DNA from: Adlercreutzia faecimuris
Lineage (GTDB): Bacteria; Actinomycetota; Coriobacteriia; Coriobacteriales; Eggerthellaceae
NCBI RefSeq assembly: GCF_022669055.1
Contig: NZ_JAJMLW010000003.1
Span: 248,001-312,000 of the forward strand
DNA: 64,000 nucleotides
Direction: 5' to 3'
Below are positions 7,648 through 17,310 of this stretch, in pieces. How positions within the stretch are numbered: position 1 is the stretch's first letter; each line of letters opens with the position of its first letter. The notes beneath the pieces are model-generated. The model was not told the DNA's origin. It did not search any database and saw nothing but the letters and a program-made list of their open reading frames with translations. The translations under genes were made by a program, and so were the position numbers.

Positions 7648-9000
7648 ATGAAAGTCAGCATGAAGAAGCTCGACGGCAACCAGGTGCGCCTGGAGTGCGT
7701 CGCCACCCCCGAGGAGGTCAACAACGCCCTCCACGCCGGCCAGCTCGGCTTCGCCCAGTCCATGGGCCTGCGCCCCGAGCAGGGCAAGACCATCGCCCAG
7801 GTGGCCGAGGAGAAGATGGGCATCAAGAACCTCGACTCCATCGTCGAGGCCGGCGCCATCCAGGGCCTCGTGCCGTTCGCGCTGGACAAGAAGAACATCA
7901 TCCCGTCCTTCCCGCCGCAGCCCGAGCCCAAGTCGGCCCTCAAGCGCGACCGCGAGTTCGCCTTCGACGTGACGGTGGCCCTCAAGCCCGACTACGAGCT
8001 CAAGTCCTACGACCCGGTCGAGATTACGGTGCCCAAGTTCGCTGTGAACGAGGAGGCCGTCGACCAGCAGCTCAAGGACATGGCCGAGCGCTACACCGTC
8101 TACGTCGCCGCCGACGCCAAGCCGGTCGAGAAGGGCGACAGCTGCCTGATCGCCATGACCTGCACCAAGGACGGCGAGGAGGTGGCCGGCCTCACCACCG
8201 ACGGCCGCACCTACACCGCCGGCGAGGGCTACATGCCCGACGGCTTCGACAGCCAGATCCTCGGCATGCAGCCGGGCGAGACCAAGACCTTCACCTTCGA
8301 GGGCCCCGGCCTCGACGAGGACTTCAACGAGATCACTGAGGTCATCGACTGCACCGTCACGGTGAAGGAGATCCAGAAGGCCACCGTGCCGGAGATCGAC
8401 GACGAGTGGGTGTCCACCAACATGCCCATGTACAAGAGCGCGGCCGACCTGCGCGCCGACGTGCAGCGCAACGTCGAGCGCAGCGCCCGCGAGCAGTACG
8501 AGGCCTACAAGCGCAACCTGGCCGTGAGCGAGCTCGCCCGCCGCTTCGAGGGCAAGATCGCCGACGAGGTGTACGAGGCCATGCGCTCCAACCTCATGGA
8601 GAACATGCGCATGGAGCTGCAGCAGACCGGCCAGAGCTGGGAGGACTTCGTCGCCCAGAACGGCGGCGAGCAGCAGTTCGGCATGATGCTCATGCTTCAG
8701 ACCCGCGAGATGCTCGTCCAGGGCTTCGCGCTCGACTCCGTGTTCCGCCACGAGAAGCTCAGCCTGACCGACGAGGACATCGAGGCCGCCTGCCGCGCCA
8801 TGAACCCGCAGGCCAACCCCAGGCAGCTGCGCCAGCAGTTCGAGCAGTCCGGCCGCGGCTTCGCCCTGCGCGAGTCCGCTGAGCGCCTGAAGGCCAACAA
8901 CTGGGTGCTCGAGCACGCCATCATCACCGAGGTCGACCCCAACGCCCCCGCGCCCGAGGCCGTCGCCGAGGCCGAGGCCGAGGTCGAATCCGCCGAGTAG
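7648..9000 (+). CDS. tig: Trigger factor (ribosome-associated chaperone / PPIase), 450 aa
   Basis: Three-part trigger factor layout: N-terminal ribosome-binding domain (about 1-130), FKBP-type domain (about 150-245) and helical C-terminal chaperone domain (about 255-430) with an acidic Glu/Ala tail. Start at ATG 7648 with SD aaaaggagc. Length is normal. The ribosome-docking signature GFRxGxxP expected near residue 44 is replaced by GLRPEQGKT, and the FKBP domain is divergent, so ribosome binding or prolyl isomerase activity may differ from the standard protein. Another trigger factor elsewhere in the genome cannot be excluded. Confidence 0.85.
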   Translation: MKVSMKKLDGNQVRLECVATPEEVNNALHAGQLGFAQSMGLRPEQGKTIAQVAEEKMGIKNLDSIVEAGAIQGLVPFALDKKNIIPSFPPQPEPKSALKRDREFAFDVTVALKPDYELKSYDPVEITVPKFAVNEEAVDQQLKDMAERYTVYVAADAKPVEKGDSCLIAMTCTKDGEEVAGLTTDGRTYTAGEGYMPDGFDSQILGMQPGETKTFTFEGPGLDEDFNEITEVIDCTVTVKEIQKATVPEIDDEWVSTNMPMYKSAADLRADVQRNVERSAREQYEAYKRNLAVSELARRFEGKIADEVYEAMRSNLMENMRMELQQTGQSWEDFVAQNGGEQQFGMMLMLQTREMLVQGFALDSVFRHEKLSLTDEDIEAACRAMNPQANPRQLRQQFEQSGRGFALRESAERLKANNWVLEHAIITEVDPNAPAPEAVAEAEAEVESAE

Positions 9001-9060
9001 CACCTCGGCAAACGAAGCGCGCCGCCCCGCGGGCGCCCGCGCGCGAAGCGTATAATCCCA

Positions 9061-9085
9061 CGGAAGCCGGCACGTCCGGCTTCCG
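9061..9085 (+). terminator. Hairpin between trigger factor and lipid kinase
   Basis: Perfect 10-bp stem (CGGAAGCCGG / CCGGCTTCCG) with loop CACGT, followed by CTGTTT. It lies 61 nt after the tig stop and 4 nt after a TATAAT at 9051-9056. It may terminate tig or form the 5' end of the lipid-kinase mRNA. Confidence 0.55.
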
Positions 9086-9109
9086 CTGTTTCCGAGGAAG
9101 GAGGCGCCT

Positions 9110-10111
9110 GTGACCCTGGACGCGAGGCGCGTGCTGCTCATCGCCAACCCGGCGGCCCAGAACGGCCGCGGCGCCGACGCGGCCGCCGAGGCCGAGGTGC
9201 TGCTGCGCGAGGCGCTGCGCGGCGCCGCGGTGGAGGTGCGGCCCACTGCCGGCCCGCGCCACGGCGTCGACTTGGCCGCCGGCGCGGCGGGCTTCGATGT
9301 GGTGGTGGCGCTCGGCGGCGACGGCATCATCCACGAGGTGGTCAACGGGCTCATGGCGCTGCCGGCCGACGCGCGCCCGGCCCTCGGCGTCATCCCCGTG
9401 GGATCGGGCAACGACTACGCGGGCACGCTGTCCATGAGCTGCGACGTCGCGCGGGCCGTGGGCCAGCTGGTGGCGGCGCGCCCCGTCGCGGTGGACGTGG
9501 GGCGGGTGAACGGCGAGTGGTTCGCCGAGACCGTCTCCTTCGGCCTGGACGCCGCCATCGCGCTCGACACGGTGGAGCGGCGCCGGCGCACGGGCCGCAC
9601 GGGCACGGCGCTCTACCTGGCGGCCGGCCTCGACCAGCTGATGCACCACCTGGACTGCCGGCCCTACCGCGTCTCCTTCGACGACGGCCCGCTCCAGCCC
9701 GGCGAGATGTTCCTCTTCGCAGTGCAGAACGGCCCCACCTACGGCGGCGGCTTCTCCGTGGCGCCGGAGGCCTCGGTGGCCGACGGCCGCCTCGACGTGG
9801 TCATCGCCCACCCGCCGCTCTCGCGCGCCAAGGCCACCCTCATCTTCATGCTGGCCAAGGACGGCCGCCACACCCGCTTCCGCGAGCTGGAGTTCCGCCG
9901 CGTGCGCCGCGTGCGCGTCGAGTTCGACGAGGAGCCGCCCGCCCAGGTGGACGGTGAGCGCCTCCGCGGCACCGCCTTCGACATCACGGTGACGCCCCAC
10001 GCGCTGCACGTGCTCGTGCCGCCCCAGGCGCGCGCCGAGGTGGTGGGCGACCTGTCGCCGCGGGGCTACGTCCACGTGCCCGAGGCCTCCGATGCGGAAG
10101 GGGACGCCTAG
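9110..10111 (+). CDS. Diacylglycerol/lipid kinase family protein (YegS/DgkB-like), 333 aa
   Basis: GTG start at 9110 with SD aggaaggagg. The N-terminal DAGK catalytic domain shows the nucleotide-binding motif GGDGIIHEVVNGL (about residues 66-78) and PVGSGNDYAGTL (about 95-106), both diagnostic of this family. The C-terminal beta-sandwich domain has NGPTYGGGFSVAPEASVADG, another conserved block. The family phosphorylates diacylglycerol or related lipids in membrane phospholipid turnover; the exact lipid cannot be told. Its stop lies just before the YgiQ gene start, suggesting co-transcription. Confidence 0.9.
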   Translation: MTLDARRVLLIANPAAQNGRGADAAAEAEVLLREALRGAAVEVRPTAGPRHGVDLAAGAAGFDVVVALGGDGIIHEVVNGLMALPADARPALGVIPVGSGNDYAGTLSMSCDVARAVGQLVAARPVAVDVGRVNGEWFAETVSFGLDAAIALDTVERRRRTGRTGTALYLAAGLDQLMHHLDCRPYRVSFDDGPLQPGEMFLFAVQNGPTYGGGFSVAPEASVADGRLDVVIAHPPLSRAKATLIFMLAKDGRHTRFRELEFRRVRRVRVEFDEEPPAQVDGERLRGTAFDITVTPHALHVLVPPQARAEVVGDLSPRGYVHVPEASDAEGDA

Positions 10112-10112
10112 C

Positions 10113-12266
10113 ATGGCCGCCCGCAAGGCCAACCCGCGCCCCACCGGCGCGCGAGGCGGGACGTCCACTCCCGCCCGCAAGGCCGCCTCGCGCCCCGCTG
10201 GCGCCCCCGCGCCCGCGCCGCGCCACAGCGAGGTTGACTTCCCGCCGCTTACGGCCGAGGCCGCCCGCGCCCGCGGCTGGGACCAGGTCGACTTCGTCTA
10301 CGTGTCCGGCGACGCCTACGTCGACCACCCCTCCTTCGGCGCCGCGATCATCGTGCGCCTGCTCGAGTCCAAGGGCTTCAAGGTGGGCGTCATCGCCCAG
10401 CCCGACTGGACCGACGACGCCTCCGTCACGGTCTTCGGCGAGCCGCGCCTGGGCTTTCTCGTGTCGGCGGGCAACATGGACTCCATGGTCAACCACTACA
10501 CCGTCGCCAAGCGCCGCCGCCACGACGACGCCTACACCCCCGGCGGCGTCGGCGGCCGGCGCCCCAACCACGCGGCCGTCGTCTACGGCAACCTCATCCG
10601 CCGCACCTACAAGCATGCGCCCATCATCCTGGGCGGCATCGAGGCGTCGCTGCGCCGCCTGGCCCACTACGACTACTGGTCGGACGCCCTCAAGCGCTCC
10701 ATCCTGCTCGACTCCGGCGCCGACCTGGTGTCCTACGGGATGGGGGAGCGCTCCGTCGTGGCCATCGCCGAGGCGCTCGACGCGGGGCTGGCCGTGTCCG
10801 ACCTCACGTTCATCCCCGGCACGGTCTTTCGCACCTCGTCGCTCGACCACGTCGTCGACTACGAGCTTCTGCCCTCGTGGGACGAGCTGTCCGCCGACCG
10901 CCGCGCCTTCGCCGCCAGCTTCGCTGCGCAGTACGCCAACTCCGACCCCCTCACCGGCCGCCGCCTGGTCGAGCCCTACCCCCACGGCGTCTACGTGGTG
11001 CAGAACCCGCCGTCCGAGCCGCTCACGACGGCCGAGATGGACGCCGTCTACCGGCTCCCCTTCACCCGCGCGTGGCACCCCTCCTACGACGAGGCCGGCG
11101 GCGTGCCGGCTCTTGCCGAGGTCAAGTTCTCGCTCGTCAGCAACCGCGGCTGCTACGGCGAGTGCGCCTTCTGCGCGCTCACCTTCCACCAGGGGCGCAT
11201 CGTGCAGGCGCGCAGCCACGAGTCGCTGCTCGAGGAGGCCCGGGCGCTCACGGACGACCCGGACTTCAAGGGCTACATCCACGACGTGGGCGGCCCGACG
11301 GCCGACTTCCGCGGCCCGGCCTGCGCCGACCAGCTGCGCCGCGGCGCCTGCCCGGGCAAGCGCTGCCTGGCGCCCGAGCCGTGCCGCAGGCTCGAGGTGA
11401 CCCACGCCGACTACGTGGCCCTGCTGCGCGAGCTGCGCGCGCTGCCCGGCGTCAAGCGGGTGTTCGTGCGCTCGGGCATCCGCTTCGACTACGTCATGGC
11501 CGACCCCGACCCCACGTTTCTGCGCGAGCTCGTGGCCCACCACGTGAGCGGCCAGCTCAAGGTGGCCCCCGAGCACGTCTCGCGCCGGGTCCTCGACGTG
11601 ATGGGCAAGCCGCCCCACGCCGTCTACGAGGCCTTCGCTGCCGCCTTCGACGAGGAGAACCGCCGCGCGGGCAAGCGGCAGTTCCTCGTGCCCTACCTCA
11701 TGTCGTCGCACCCCGGCTGCACGCTGGCCGACGCCGTGGAGCTGGCCGAGTTCTGCCGCGACATGGGCCACAACCCCGAGCAGGTGCAGGACTTCTACCC
11801 CACGCCCGGGTCCATGGCCACCGCCATGTACTACACCGGGCTCGACCCGCGCACCATGGAGCCCGTCTACGTGCCGCGCAGCCCCCACGAGAAGGCGCTC
11901 CAGCGCGCGCTCATCCAGTACCGCAACCCGGCCAACCACGACCTCGTCCGCGAGGCCCTGCGCCGCGCCCACCGCGAAGACCTCATCGGCTACGGCCCGA
12001 AGTGCCTGGTCAGGCCCGAGAAGGCCGACAAGGGGAAGAAGGAGGGCGCCGGGAAGGCGGGGAAGGGAGCCGGGAAGGCGAAGACGGCGGGGAGGAAGGC
12101 GGGGAAGGAGCCCGGGAGGCCGGGCGCCCCCGCGCCGCGCCGCGCCGACGATCGGGGCGGGCGCCCGTCGCGCGACGCCGGCCCGCGCGCGGCTAACCGC
12201 AAGGGCCGCGGCCCGGCCCCCAAGGCCAACGGCCACAAGGGCGGCATCCGCAAGCAGGGCAAGTAG
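10113..12266 (+). CDS. YgiQ family radical SAM protein (UPF0313), 717 aa
   Basis: Start set at ATG 10113 because ggaagggga lies 8 nt upstream; an in-frame ATG at 10092 would overlap the preceding gene by 20 nt. The central radical SAM motif is CYGECAFC (C-x3-C-x2-C), followed by the DVGGPTADFRGPAC block and a C-rich segment (CPGKRCLAPEPC) characteristic of YgiQ proteins. The N-terminal domain has the VDHPSFG motif. The last about 80 residues are a Lys/Gly/Ala/Arg-rich disordered tail, probably nucleic-acid or ribosome interacting. The biochemical role of the family is not established. Confidence 0.92.
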   Translation: MAARKANPRPTGARGGTSTPARKAASRPAGAPAPAPRHSEVDFPPLTAEAARARGWDQVDFVYVSGDAYVDHPSFGAAIIVRLLESKGFKVGVIAQPDWTDDASVTVFGEPRLGFLVSAGNMDSMVNHYTVAKRRRHDDAYTPGGVGGRRPNHAAVVYGNLIRRTYKHAPIILGGIEASLRRLAHYDYWSDALKRSILLDSGADLVSYGMGERSVVAIAEALDAGLAVSDLTFIPGTVFRTSSLDHVVDYELLPSWDELSADRRAFAASFAAQYANSDPLTGRRLVEPYPHGVYVVQNPPSEPLTTAEMDAVYRLPFTRAWHPSYDEAGGVPALAEVKFSLVSNRGCYGECAFCALTFHQGRIVQARSHESLLEEARALTDDPDFKGYIHDVGGPTADFRGPACADQLRRGACPGKRCLAPEPCRRLEVTHADYVALLRELRALPGVKRVFVRSGIRFDYVMADPDPTFLRELVAHHVSGQLKVAPEHVSRRVLDVMGKPPHAVYEAFAAAFDEENRRAGKRQFLVPYLMSSHPGCTLADAVELAEFCRDMGHNPEQVQDFYPTPGSMATAMYYTGLDPRTMEPVYVPRSPHEKALQRALIQYRNPANHDLVREALRRAHREDLIGYGPKCLVRPEKADKGKKEGAGKAGKGAGKAKTAGRKAGKEPGRPGAPAPRRADDRGGRPSRDAGPRAANRKGRGPAPKANGHKGGIRKQGK

Positions 12267-12420
12267 GGGAGGGGCGCCGCCACGCCCGTCGCCCCGCGCT
12301 TACCTTTATATAGGGGGCGTCCCGCGCGTCCCCGCCCCCGGCGCGCCCCGGCCGTGGTACCATCGCCCCCGGCGCCCCGCGGGCGCCGTCGCAACGCACC
12401 CACGAGAGGGCGGAGGAGCC

Positions 12421-13944
12421 ATGACCGACAGGGATACCAGCCAGCAGGCGTCGCAAGCCGGCGAGGACGCGGCCGTGGCGGGGGCCGCCCCCGGCGCGCC
12501 GGTCTTCGACGCGCGCAGCCTCGGGGCGCCCAAGATGGCGCTCTTCGGCCTCCAGCACATGTTCGCCATGTTCGGCGCCACCATCCTCGTGCCCACGCTG
12601 ACGGGGCTGTCCGTCTCGGCGACGCTGCTGTTCGCCGGCATCGGCACGCTGCTGTTCCACCTCATCTCCAAGGGGCAGGTGCCGGCCTTCCTCGGCTCGT
12701 CGTTCGCCTTCATCGCCGGCTACGCGGCCATCGCCCCCAACGGCGAGCCCGAGCTGCTGCCCTACGCCTGCCTGGGCGTGGCCTGCGCGGGCCTGCTCTA
12801 CCTGGTGCTCTCGGCGCTGTTCCGCGTGTTCGGGCCCCTGCGCGTCATGCGCTTCTTCCCGCCGGTGGTCACCGGGCCCATCGTCATCTCCATCGGGCTC
12901 ATCCTGGCGTCGTCGGCCATCGCCAACTGCGAGACCAACTGGCTCGTGGCGCTCGTGGCCATCGCCATCATCGTCGTGGCCAACATCTGGGGCCGCGGCA
13001 TGATCCGCATCATCCCCATCCTCCTGGGCGTCATCGGCGCCTATGTCGTGGCGGCGCTCCTGGGCGAGGTCGACTTCGCGCCCGTGGCCGAGGCCGCCTG
13101 GATCGGGCTGCCGGTGCTGTGGGACGACACGGTGTTCTCGCTCATCGGCCCCGGCTTCGACGCGGGCCTGGCCATCACGGCCATCATCACCATCATGCCG
13201 CTCGCCTTCGCCACCATGATCGAGCACATCGGCGACATGTCGGCCATCAGCTCCACCTGCGGGCGCAACTACATCGCCAGCCCCGGCCTGCACCGCACCC
13301 TGCTCGGCGACGGCCTGGCCACCATCCTGGCGTCGCTGTTCGGCGCGCCGGCCAACACCACCTACGGCGAGAACACCGGCGTGCTCGCGCTCACCCGCGT
13401 CTTCGACCCGCGCGTCGTGCGCCTGGCGGCCCTGTTCGCCATCGTGTTCTCGTTCTGCCCGAAGTTCGCGGCGGTCATCGCCGCCATGCCCGCCTGCGTC
13501 ATCGGCGGCGTGTCGCTCGTGCTCTACGGCATGATCTCGGCGGTGGGCATCCGCAACCTCGTGGAGAACCGCGTCGACTTCACCCGCAGCCGCAACGTGC
13601 TCATCACCGCCATCGTGCTCGTGCTCTCGCTCGGCATCGCCTACAGCGCCACCGGGGCCATCACGCTGGTCATCGGCGGCGTGGCCGTCGGGTTCTCCGG
13701 CCTGGCCGTCGGCTCGGTCGCGGGCATCCTGCTCAACGTCGTGCTGCCCGACGACGGCGCCCCCACCGCCGAGGCGGTCGACGAGCTGGCCGCCCAGCCC
13801 GCCAGCCGCCCCCTGCGCCGCGCCGAGAACGACGCCGCGCCCAACGCCGCTGCATCCGTTGCCGCCGGCGCCCAGCCCGTGCCTGGCGCCCAGCCCGCGC
13901 CCCGCGCCCTCGAGGACGAGCTCGAGAACGACGTGGTCGGCTGA
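12421..13944 (+). CDS. Uracil/xanthine permease (NCS2 family), 507 aa
   Basis: ATG 12421 follows SD gggcggagga. About 12-14 membrane segments. The family motifs are present: GLQHMFAMFGATILVPTLTG near the N-terminus and IEHIGDMSAIS plus GAPANTTYGENTG in the substrate-binding region, which places it with UraA/PyrP-type proton-coupled uracil permeases. The N-terminal 35 and C-terminal 70 residues are Ala/Pro-rich extensions, the latter unusually long. Xanthine or another nucleobase remains possible. No pyrimidine gene is adjacent, and the gene behaves as a single unit ahead of the ribosomal block. Confidence 0.9.
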   Translation: MTDRDTSQQASQAGEDAAVAGAAPGAPVFDARSLGAPKMALFGLQHMFAMFGATILVPTLTGLSVSATLLFAGIGTLLFHLISKGQVPAFLGSSFAFIAGYAAIAPNGEPELLPYACLGVACAGLLYLVLSALFRVFGPLRVMRFFPPVVTGPIVISIGLILASSAIANCETNWLVALVAIAIIVVANIWGRGMIRIIPILLGVIGAYVVAALLGEVDFAPVAEAAWIGLPVLWDDTVFSLIGPGFDAGLAITAIITIMPLAFATMIEHIGDMSAISSTCGRNYIASPGLHRTLLGDGLATILASLFGAPANTTYGENTGVLALTRVFDPRVVRLAALFAIVFSFCPKFAAVIAAMPACVIGGVSLVLYGMISAVGIRNLVENRVDFTRSRNVLITAIVLVLSLGIAYSATGAITLVIGGVAVGFSGLAVGSVAGILLNVVLPDDGAPTAEAVDELAAQPASRPLRRAENDAAPNAAASVAAGAQPVPGAQPAPRALEDELENDVVG

Positions 13945-13955
13945 TCCCCGTTTCA

Positions 13956-14107
13956 TATCCACTTCAACGAGTTTTCCGAGCTTTGGCGCCCCGATTCCCC
14001 CGAATCGGGGCGCCGCCTGCTCCCGCCGCGAAACGCGACCAGGGCTTTTGCCGTCTGGGAGGGCCGCGTGCCCGCGAAGTGCCTCGGGAAACTCGACGAA
14101 ATGGATA
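13956..14107. repeat. Long imperfect inverted repeat with inner hairpin
   Basis: Outer arms of 25 nt (13956-13980 and 14083-14107) pair with few mismatches. Next to the left arm is a perfect 13-bp GC stem (13985-13997 / 14002-14014, loop CCCC) that may also end transcription of the permease. No frame in 13945-14207 looks coding. The architecture repeats at 45637-45779. Confidence 0.65.
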
Positions 14108-14207
14108 CGAACCGCGAAAACCCGTGCACGCCGCGCCCCCCGCGCGCCCTCCCGCCGCGCGTCCATGTGCGCAAAATGTGTCGCCAGCTCACGGCGTAAA
14201 TCCAGCC

Positions 14208-14236
14208 TTGAAACTCCCCGTCTGCGCGGATATAAT
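14208..14236 (+). promoter_or_regulatory. Strong sigma70-type promoter of the ribosomal block
   Basis: TTGAAA (14208-14213), a 17-bp spacer, and TATAAT (14231-14236). This is the best consensus promoter in the window. Predicted transcription start is near 14243, leaving a leader of about 220 nt before rplB. Confidence 0.8.
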
Positions 14237-14242
14237 GTCTCT

Positions 14243-14466
14243 TTGCGTCTGCTCGTGTATAGATACACCCGGACGCGTGGTTAGGCGGAGTCGAGGCCCC
14301 GAGCCTCCCTCGGAGCCCGTTCGGCAATCGCCTGGCCGCGGAATACAGAGGAGGCCCCTGGTGTGCGGAGAGGCGCGCGAGCAGGGACCTCGCAGCGAGG
14401 GCGACCTCCGGAGACGCCTGCCGTTACCAGGCACGACCCGGCGCGATGCCCCAAGGAAGGAAAGAA
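14243..14466 (+). promoter_or_regulatory. Structured 5' leader of the rplB operon
   Basis: About 220 nt with no convincing open frame and several hairpins: GTGTATAGATACAC at its 5' end (14253-14266), CCTCG/CGAGG near 14388-14400, and GCCTG/CAGGC near 14417-14433, just before the SD (aaggaagg) of rplB. Long structured leaders ahead of ribosomal operons often bind a ribosomal protein for feedback control. That role is inferred here, and no known leader family was recognised. Confidence 0.5.
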
Positions 14467-15297
14467 ATGGGAGTAAAACAGTACAAGCCGACCAGCCCCG
14501 GCCGACGCTTCCAGACGGTCTCCGACTTCGCGGAGATCACCACGTCTAAGCCGGAGAAGTCGCTGCTGGCGCCGAAGCCGAAGAAGGCGGGCCGCAACAA
14601 CAACGGCCGCATCACCACGCGCCACCAGGGCGGCGGCACGAAGCAGCGCTACCGCATCATCGACTTCAAGCGCAACAAGGACGGCGTGCCGGCCAAGGTC
14701 GCGACCATCGAGTACGACCCCAACCGCTCCGCCCGCATCGCCCTGCTCCACTACGTGGACGGTGAGAAGCGCTACATCATCCACCCGAAGGGCCTGAAGG
14801 TGGGCGACATGGTCATGAGCGGCCCCGACGCCGACATCAAGCCCGGCAACGCGCTGCCCCTGGCCAACATCCCCGTCGGCACCCTCGTGCACAACGTGGA
14901 GCTCCAGCCCGGCAAGGGCGCGGCCATCGCCCGCTCCGCCGGCACCTCCATCCAGCTGATGGGCAAGGAGGGCAACTACGCCATCCTCCGCATGCCCTCC
15001 TCCGAGATGCGCCGCGTGCTCATCACCTGCCGCGCCACCATCGGCGAGGTCGGCAACGCCGAGCACTCCAACATCAAGGTCGGCAAGGCCGGTCGCAACC
15101 GCTGGAAGGGCATCCGCCCCTCCGTCCGCGGCACCGTCATGAACCCGGTCGACCACCCGCACGGCGGCGGTGAGGGCAAGAACAAGTCCGCCGGCCGTCA
15201 CCCGGTCACCCCGTGGGGCGTTCCCACCAAGGGCCATCGCACCCGCAACCCGAAGAAGGCCTCCAGCCGCCTCATCATCCGTCGTCGCAAGAAGTAG
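14467..15297 (+). CDS. rplB: 50S ribosomal protein L2, 276 aa
   Basis: Start ATG 14467 ([14 protein letters not shown]) after SD aaggaagg; an in-frame ATG at 14446 precedes the SD and is not used. Contains the conserved C-terminal block with [15 protein letters not shown], which includes the histidine near the peptidyl-transferase centre. Full length. It binds 23S rRNA and is needed for subunit association. It is the first gene of the block here; in the usual S10 operon it follows rplW. Confidence 0.98.
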   Translation: MGVKQYKPTSPGRRFQTVSDFAEITTSKPEKSLLAPKPKKAGRNNNGRITTRHQGGGTKQRYRIIDFKRNKDGVPAKVATIEYDPNRSARIALLHYVDGEKRYIIHPKGLKVGDMVMSGPDADIKPGNALPLANIPVGTLVHNVELQPGKGAAIARSAGTSIQLMGKEGNYAILRMPSSEMRRVLITCRATIGEVGNAEHSNIKVGKAGRNRWKGIRPSVRGTVMNPVDHPHGGGEGKNKSAGRHPVTPWGVPTKGHRTRNPKKASSRLIIRRRKK

Positions 15298-15320
15298 CGC
15301 GGAAGCATTAAGGAGCAATA

Positions 15321-15593
15321 GTGAGCAGAAGTCTGAAAAAGGGTCCTTTCGTAGAGCCGCGCCTTCTCGCCCGTATCGAGGCCATGAACGCGGCAGGCGA
15401 AAAGAACGTCATCAAGACGTGGTCGCGTGCCAGCACCATCTTCCCGGACATGGTGGGCCACACCATCGCCGTGCACGATGGCCGCAAGCACGTGCCGGTC
15501 TACGTTACCGAATCCATGGTCGGCCACAAGCTGGGCGAGTTCGCGCCCACGCGTACCTTCAAGGGTCATTCCGCCGACAAGGGCAAGCGATAG
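15321..15593 (+). CDS. rpsS: 30S ribosomal protein S19, 90 aa
   Basis: GTG start at 15321 after SD aaggag. [16 protein letters not shown] and the C-terminal [16 protein letters not shown] are hallmarks of S19, which contacts the 30S head with S13. Normal length, 23 bp after rplB. Confidence 0.97.
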   Translation: MSRSLKKGPFVEPRLLARIEAMNAAGEKNVIKTWSRASTIFPDMVGHTIAVHDGRKHVPVYVTESMVGHKLGEFAPTRTFKGHSADKGKR

Positions 15594-15607
15594 GATAGGG
15601 GTGAAGA

Positions 15608-15949
15608 ATGGAAGTTAGAGCAGTAGCGCGCTACGTTCGCGTCTCCCCCCGCAAGGCACGCATCGTCGTCGACCAGGTGCGTGGCAAGTCCGTCGAGCAG
15701 GCCCGCGAGATTCTCGCATTCACCAACCGCGCCGTGGCCGAGACCGTCGAGAAGACGCTGAACTCCGCCGTGGCCAACGCCGAGCACAACAATCACCTGC
15801 GCGCCGACACGCTGGTGGTGAAGGCCGCCTATGTGGACGAGGGCCCCACGCTTAAGCGCATCCGCCCCCGCGCCAAGGGCTCCGCGTCTCGCATCCGCAA
15901 GCGCACCAGCCACATCACCATCGTCGTCGCTCCGCGAGAGGAGGCCTAA
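15608..15949 (+). CDS. rplV: 50S ribosomal protein L22, 113 aa
   Basis: [20 protein letters not shown] and the extended beta-hairpin ending in [17 protein letters not shown] identify L22, whose loop lines the nascent-peptide exit tunnel. ATG start with SD ataggggtg. Normal length, within the operon. Confidence 0.97.
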   Translation: MEVRAVARYVRVSPRKARIVVDQVRGKSVEQAREILAFTNRAVAETVEKTLNSAVANAEHNNHLRADTLVVKAAYVDEGPTLKRIRPRAKGSASRIRKRTSHITIVVAPREEA

Positions 15950-15952
15950 AGC

Positions 15953-16672
15953 ATGGGCCAGAAAGTAAGCCCCACCGGGTTCCGCCTCGGCATCACCGAG
16001 GATTGGCGCAGCCGCTGGTACGCCGGCAAGGACTACGCCAAGACCCTTGAGAACGACCTTGCCATCCGCAAGTTCCTCGACAAGTACCTGGCCCGCGCCG
16101 CCGTCTCCAAGGTCGAGATCGAGCGCGCCGGCGACAAGATCAAGGTCATCATCACCACCGCCCGTCCCGGCGTGGTGATCGGCAAGAAGGGCGCCGAGAT
16201 CGACGCCCTGCGCAAGAAGCTCGAGAAGGTCGCCAACGGCCCCGTGTCCGTCGAGGTCGTCGAGGTCAAGCGCCCCGAGCTCGACGCCGAGCTCATCGCC
16301 CAGTCCGTCGCCGAGCAGCTGGAGGGCCGCGTGGCCTTCCGCCGCGCCATGCGCAAGGCCGTCCAGTCGGCCCGCAAGTCCGGCGCCAAGGGCATCCGCA
16401 TCCAGTGCTCCGGCCGCCTGGGCGGCGCGGAGATGAGCCGCCGCGAGTGGTACCGCGAGGGTCGCGTGCCGCTGCACACGCTGCGCGCCAAGATCGACTA
16501 CGGCTTCGCCACCGCCGCCACCACCATGGGCTCCATCGGCGTCCAGGTGTGGGTGTACCACGGCGACATGCTGCCCGGCCAGAAGGCTCCCCAGCCGGCG
16601 CTCGAGGGCAGCTCCCGTCCGAGCCGCGGCCGCCGCAATGACCGTGACCGTAACGAGAGGGGGCAGAGGTAA
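15953..16672 (+). CDS. rpsC: 30S ribosomal protein S3, 239 aa
   Basis: Starts [14 protein letters not shown]. The KH domain [12 protein letters not shown] (about residues 74-85) and the C-terminal [18 protein letters not shown] are typical of S3 at the mRNA entry site. It starts 3 bp after rplV. The C-terminal 30 residues are basic and low-complexity. Confidence 0.98.
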   Translation: MGQKVSPTGFRLGITEDWRSRWYAGKDYAKTLENDLAIRKFLDKYLARAAVSKVEIERAGDKIKVIITTARPGVVIGKKGAEIDALRKKLEKVANGPVSVEVVEVKRPELDAELIAQSVAEQLEGRVAFRRAMRKAVQSARKSGAKGIRIQCSGRLGGAEMSRREWYREGRVPLHTLRAKIDYGFATAATTMGSIGVQVWVYHGDMLPGQKAPQPALEGSSRPSRGRRNDRDRNERGQR

Positions 16673-17095
16673 ATGCTCGTACCCAAGCGCGTCAAGCACC
16701 GCAAGGTGCAGCGTGGTTCCATGAAGGGCAAGGCCAAGGGCGGTACCCGTCTGAACCACGGTGAGTACGGTATCCAGGCCCTGGAGCCGCATTGGATCAC
16801 CAACCGCCAGATCGAGGCCGCCCGTATCGCCATGACCCGCCACATGAAGCGTGGCGGCAAGGTGTGGATCACGATCTTCCCCGACAAGCCCATCACCTCC
16901 AAGCCCGCCGAGACCCGCATGGGCTCCGGCAAGGGCAACCCCGAGGGCTGGGTAGCTGTGGTCAAGCCGGGCCGCATCATGTTCGAGATCGCCGGCGTCG
17001 ACGATGAGACCGCCCGCGAGGCCCTGCGCCTGGCTATCAACAAGCTGCCCATCAAGTGCAAGATTGTCACCCGCGAAACGGAAGGGCAGGAATAG
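16673..17095 (+). CDS. rplP: 50S ribosomal protein L16, 140 aa
   Basis: [15 protein letters not shown] plus [19 protein letters not shown] identify L16. The ATG directly abuts the rpsC stop codon, with the SD (gagagggggcagagg) inside rpsC, so translation is likely coupled. Normal length. Confidence 0.97.
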   Translation: MLVPKRVKHRKVQRGSMKGKAKGGTRLNHGEYGIQALEPHWITNRQIEAARIAMTRHMKRGGKVWITIFPDKPITSKPAETRMGSGKGNPEGWVAVVKPGRIMFEIAGVDDETAREALRLAINKLPIKCKIVTRETEGQE

Positions 17096-17290
17096 ATGAA
17101 AGCAGCAGAGATTCGTGAGCTTTCTGCCGAGGACCTGCAGGCGAAGCTGAAGGAGGCGCGCGCCGAGCTGTTCAACCTGCGCTTCCAGATGGCCACCAGC
17201 CAGCTCGACAACACCGCTCGCGTCAAGCAGGTCAAGAAGGACATCGCGCGCATCCAGACCGAGATGCGTGCTCGCGAGCTGAGCGCGTAG
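17096..17290 (+). CDS. rpmC: 50S ribosomal protein L29, 64 aa
   Basis: Starts directly after the rplP stop codon. [18 protein letters not shown] and the helical [19 protein letters not shown] block match L29, located near the tunnel exit and bound by trigger factor and SRP through neighbouring L23. Confidence 0.95.
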   Translation: MKAAEIRELSAEDLQAKLKEARAELFNLRFQMATSQLDNTARVKQVKKDIARIQTEMRARELSA

Positions 17291-17310
17291 CTTAGGAAAG
17301 GGTGTTGAAT

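Noticed and set aside
10092-10112. Earlier ATG for the YgiQ protein
   Set aside because: Overlaps the kinase gene and has no SD; the ATG at 10113 has a proper one.
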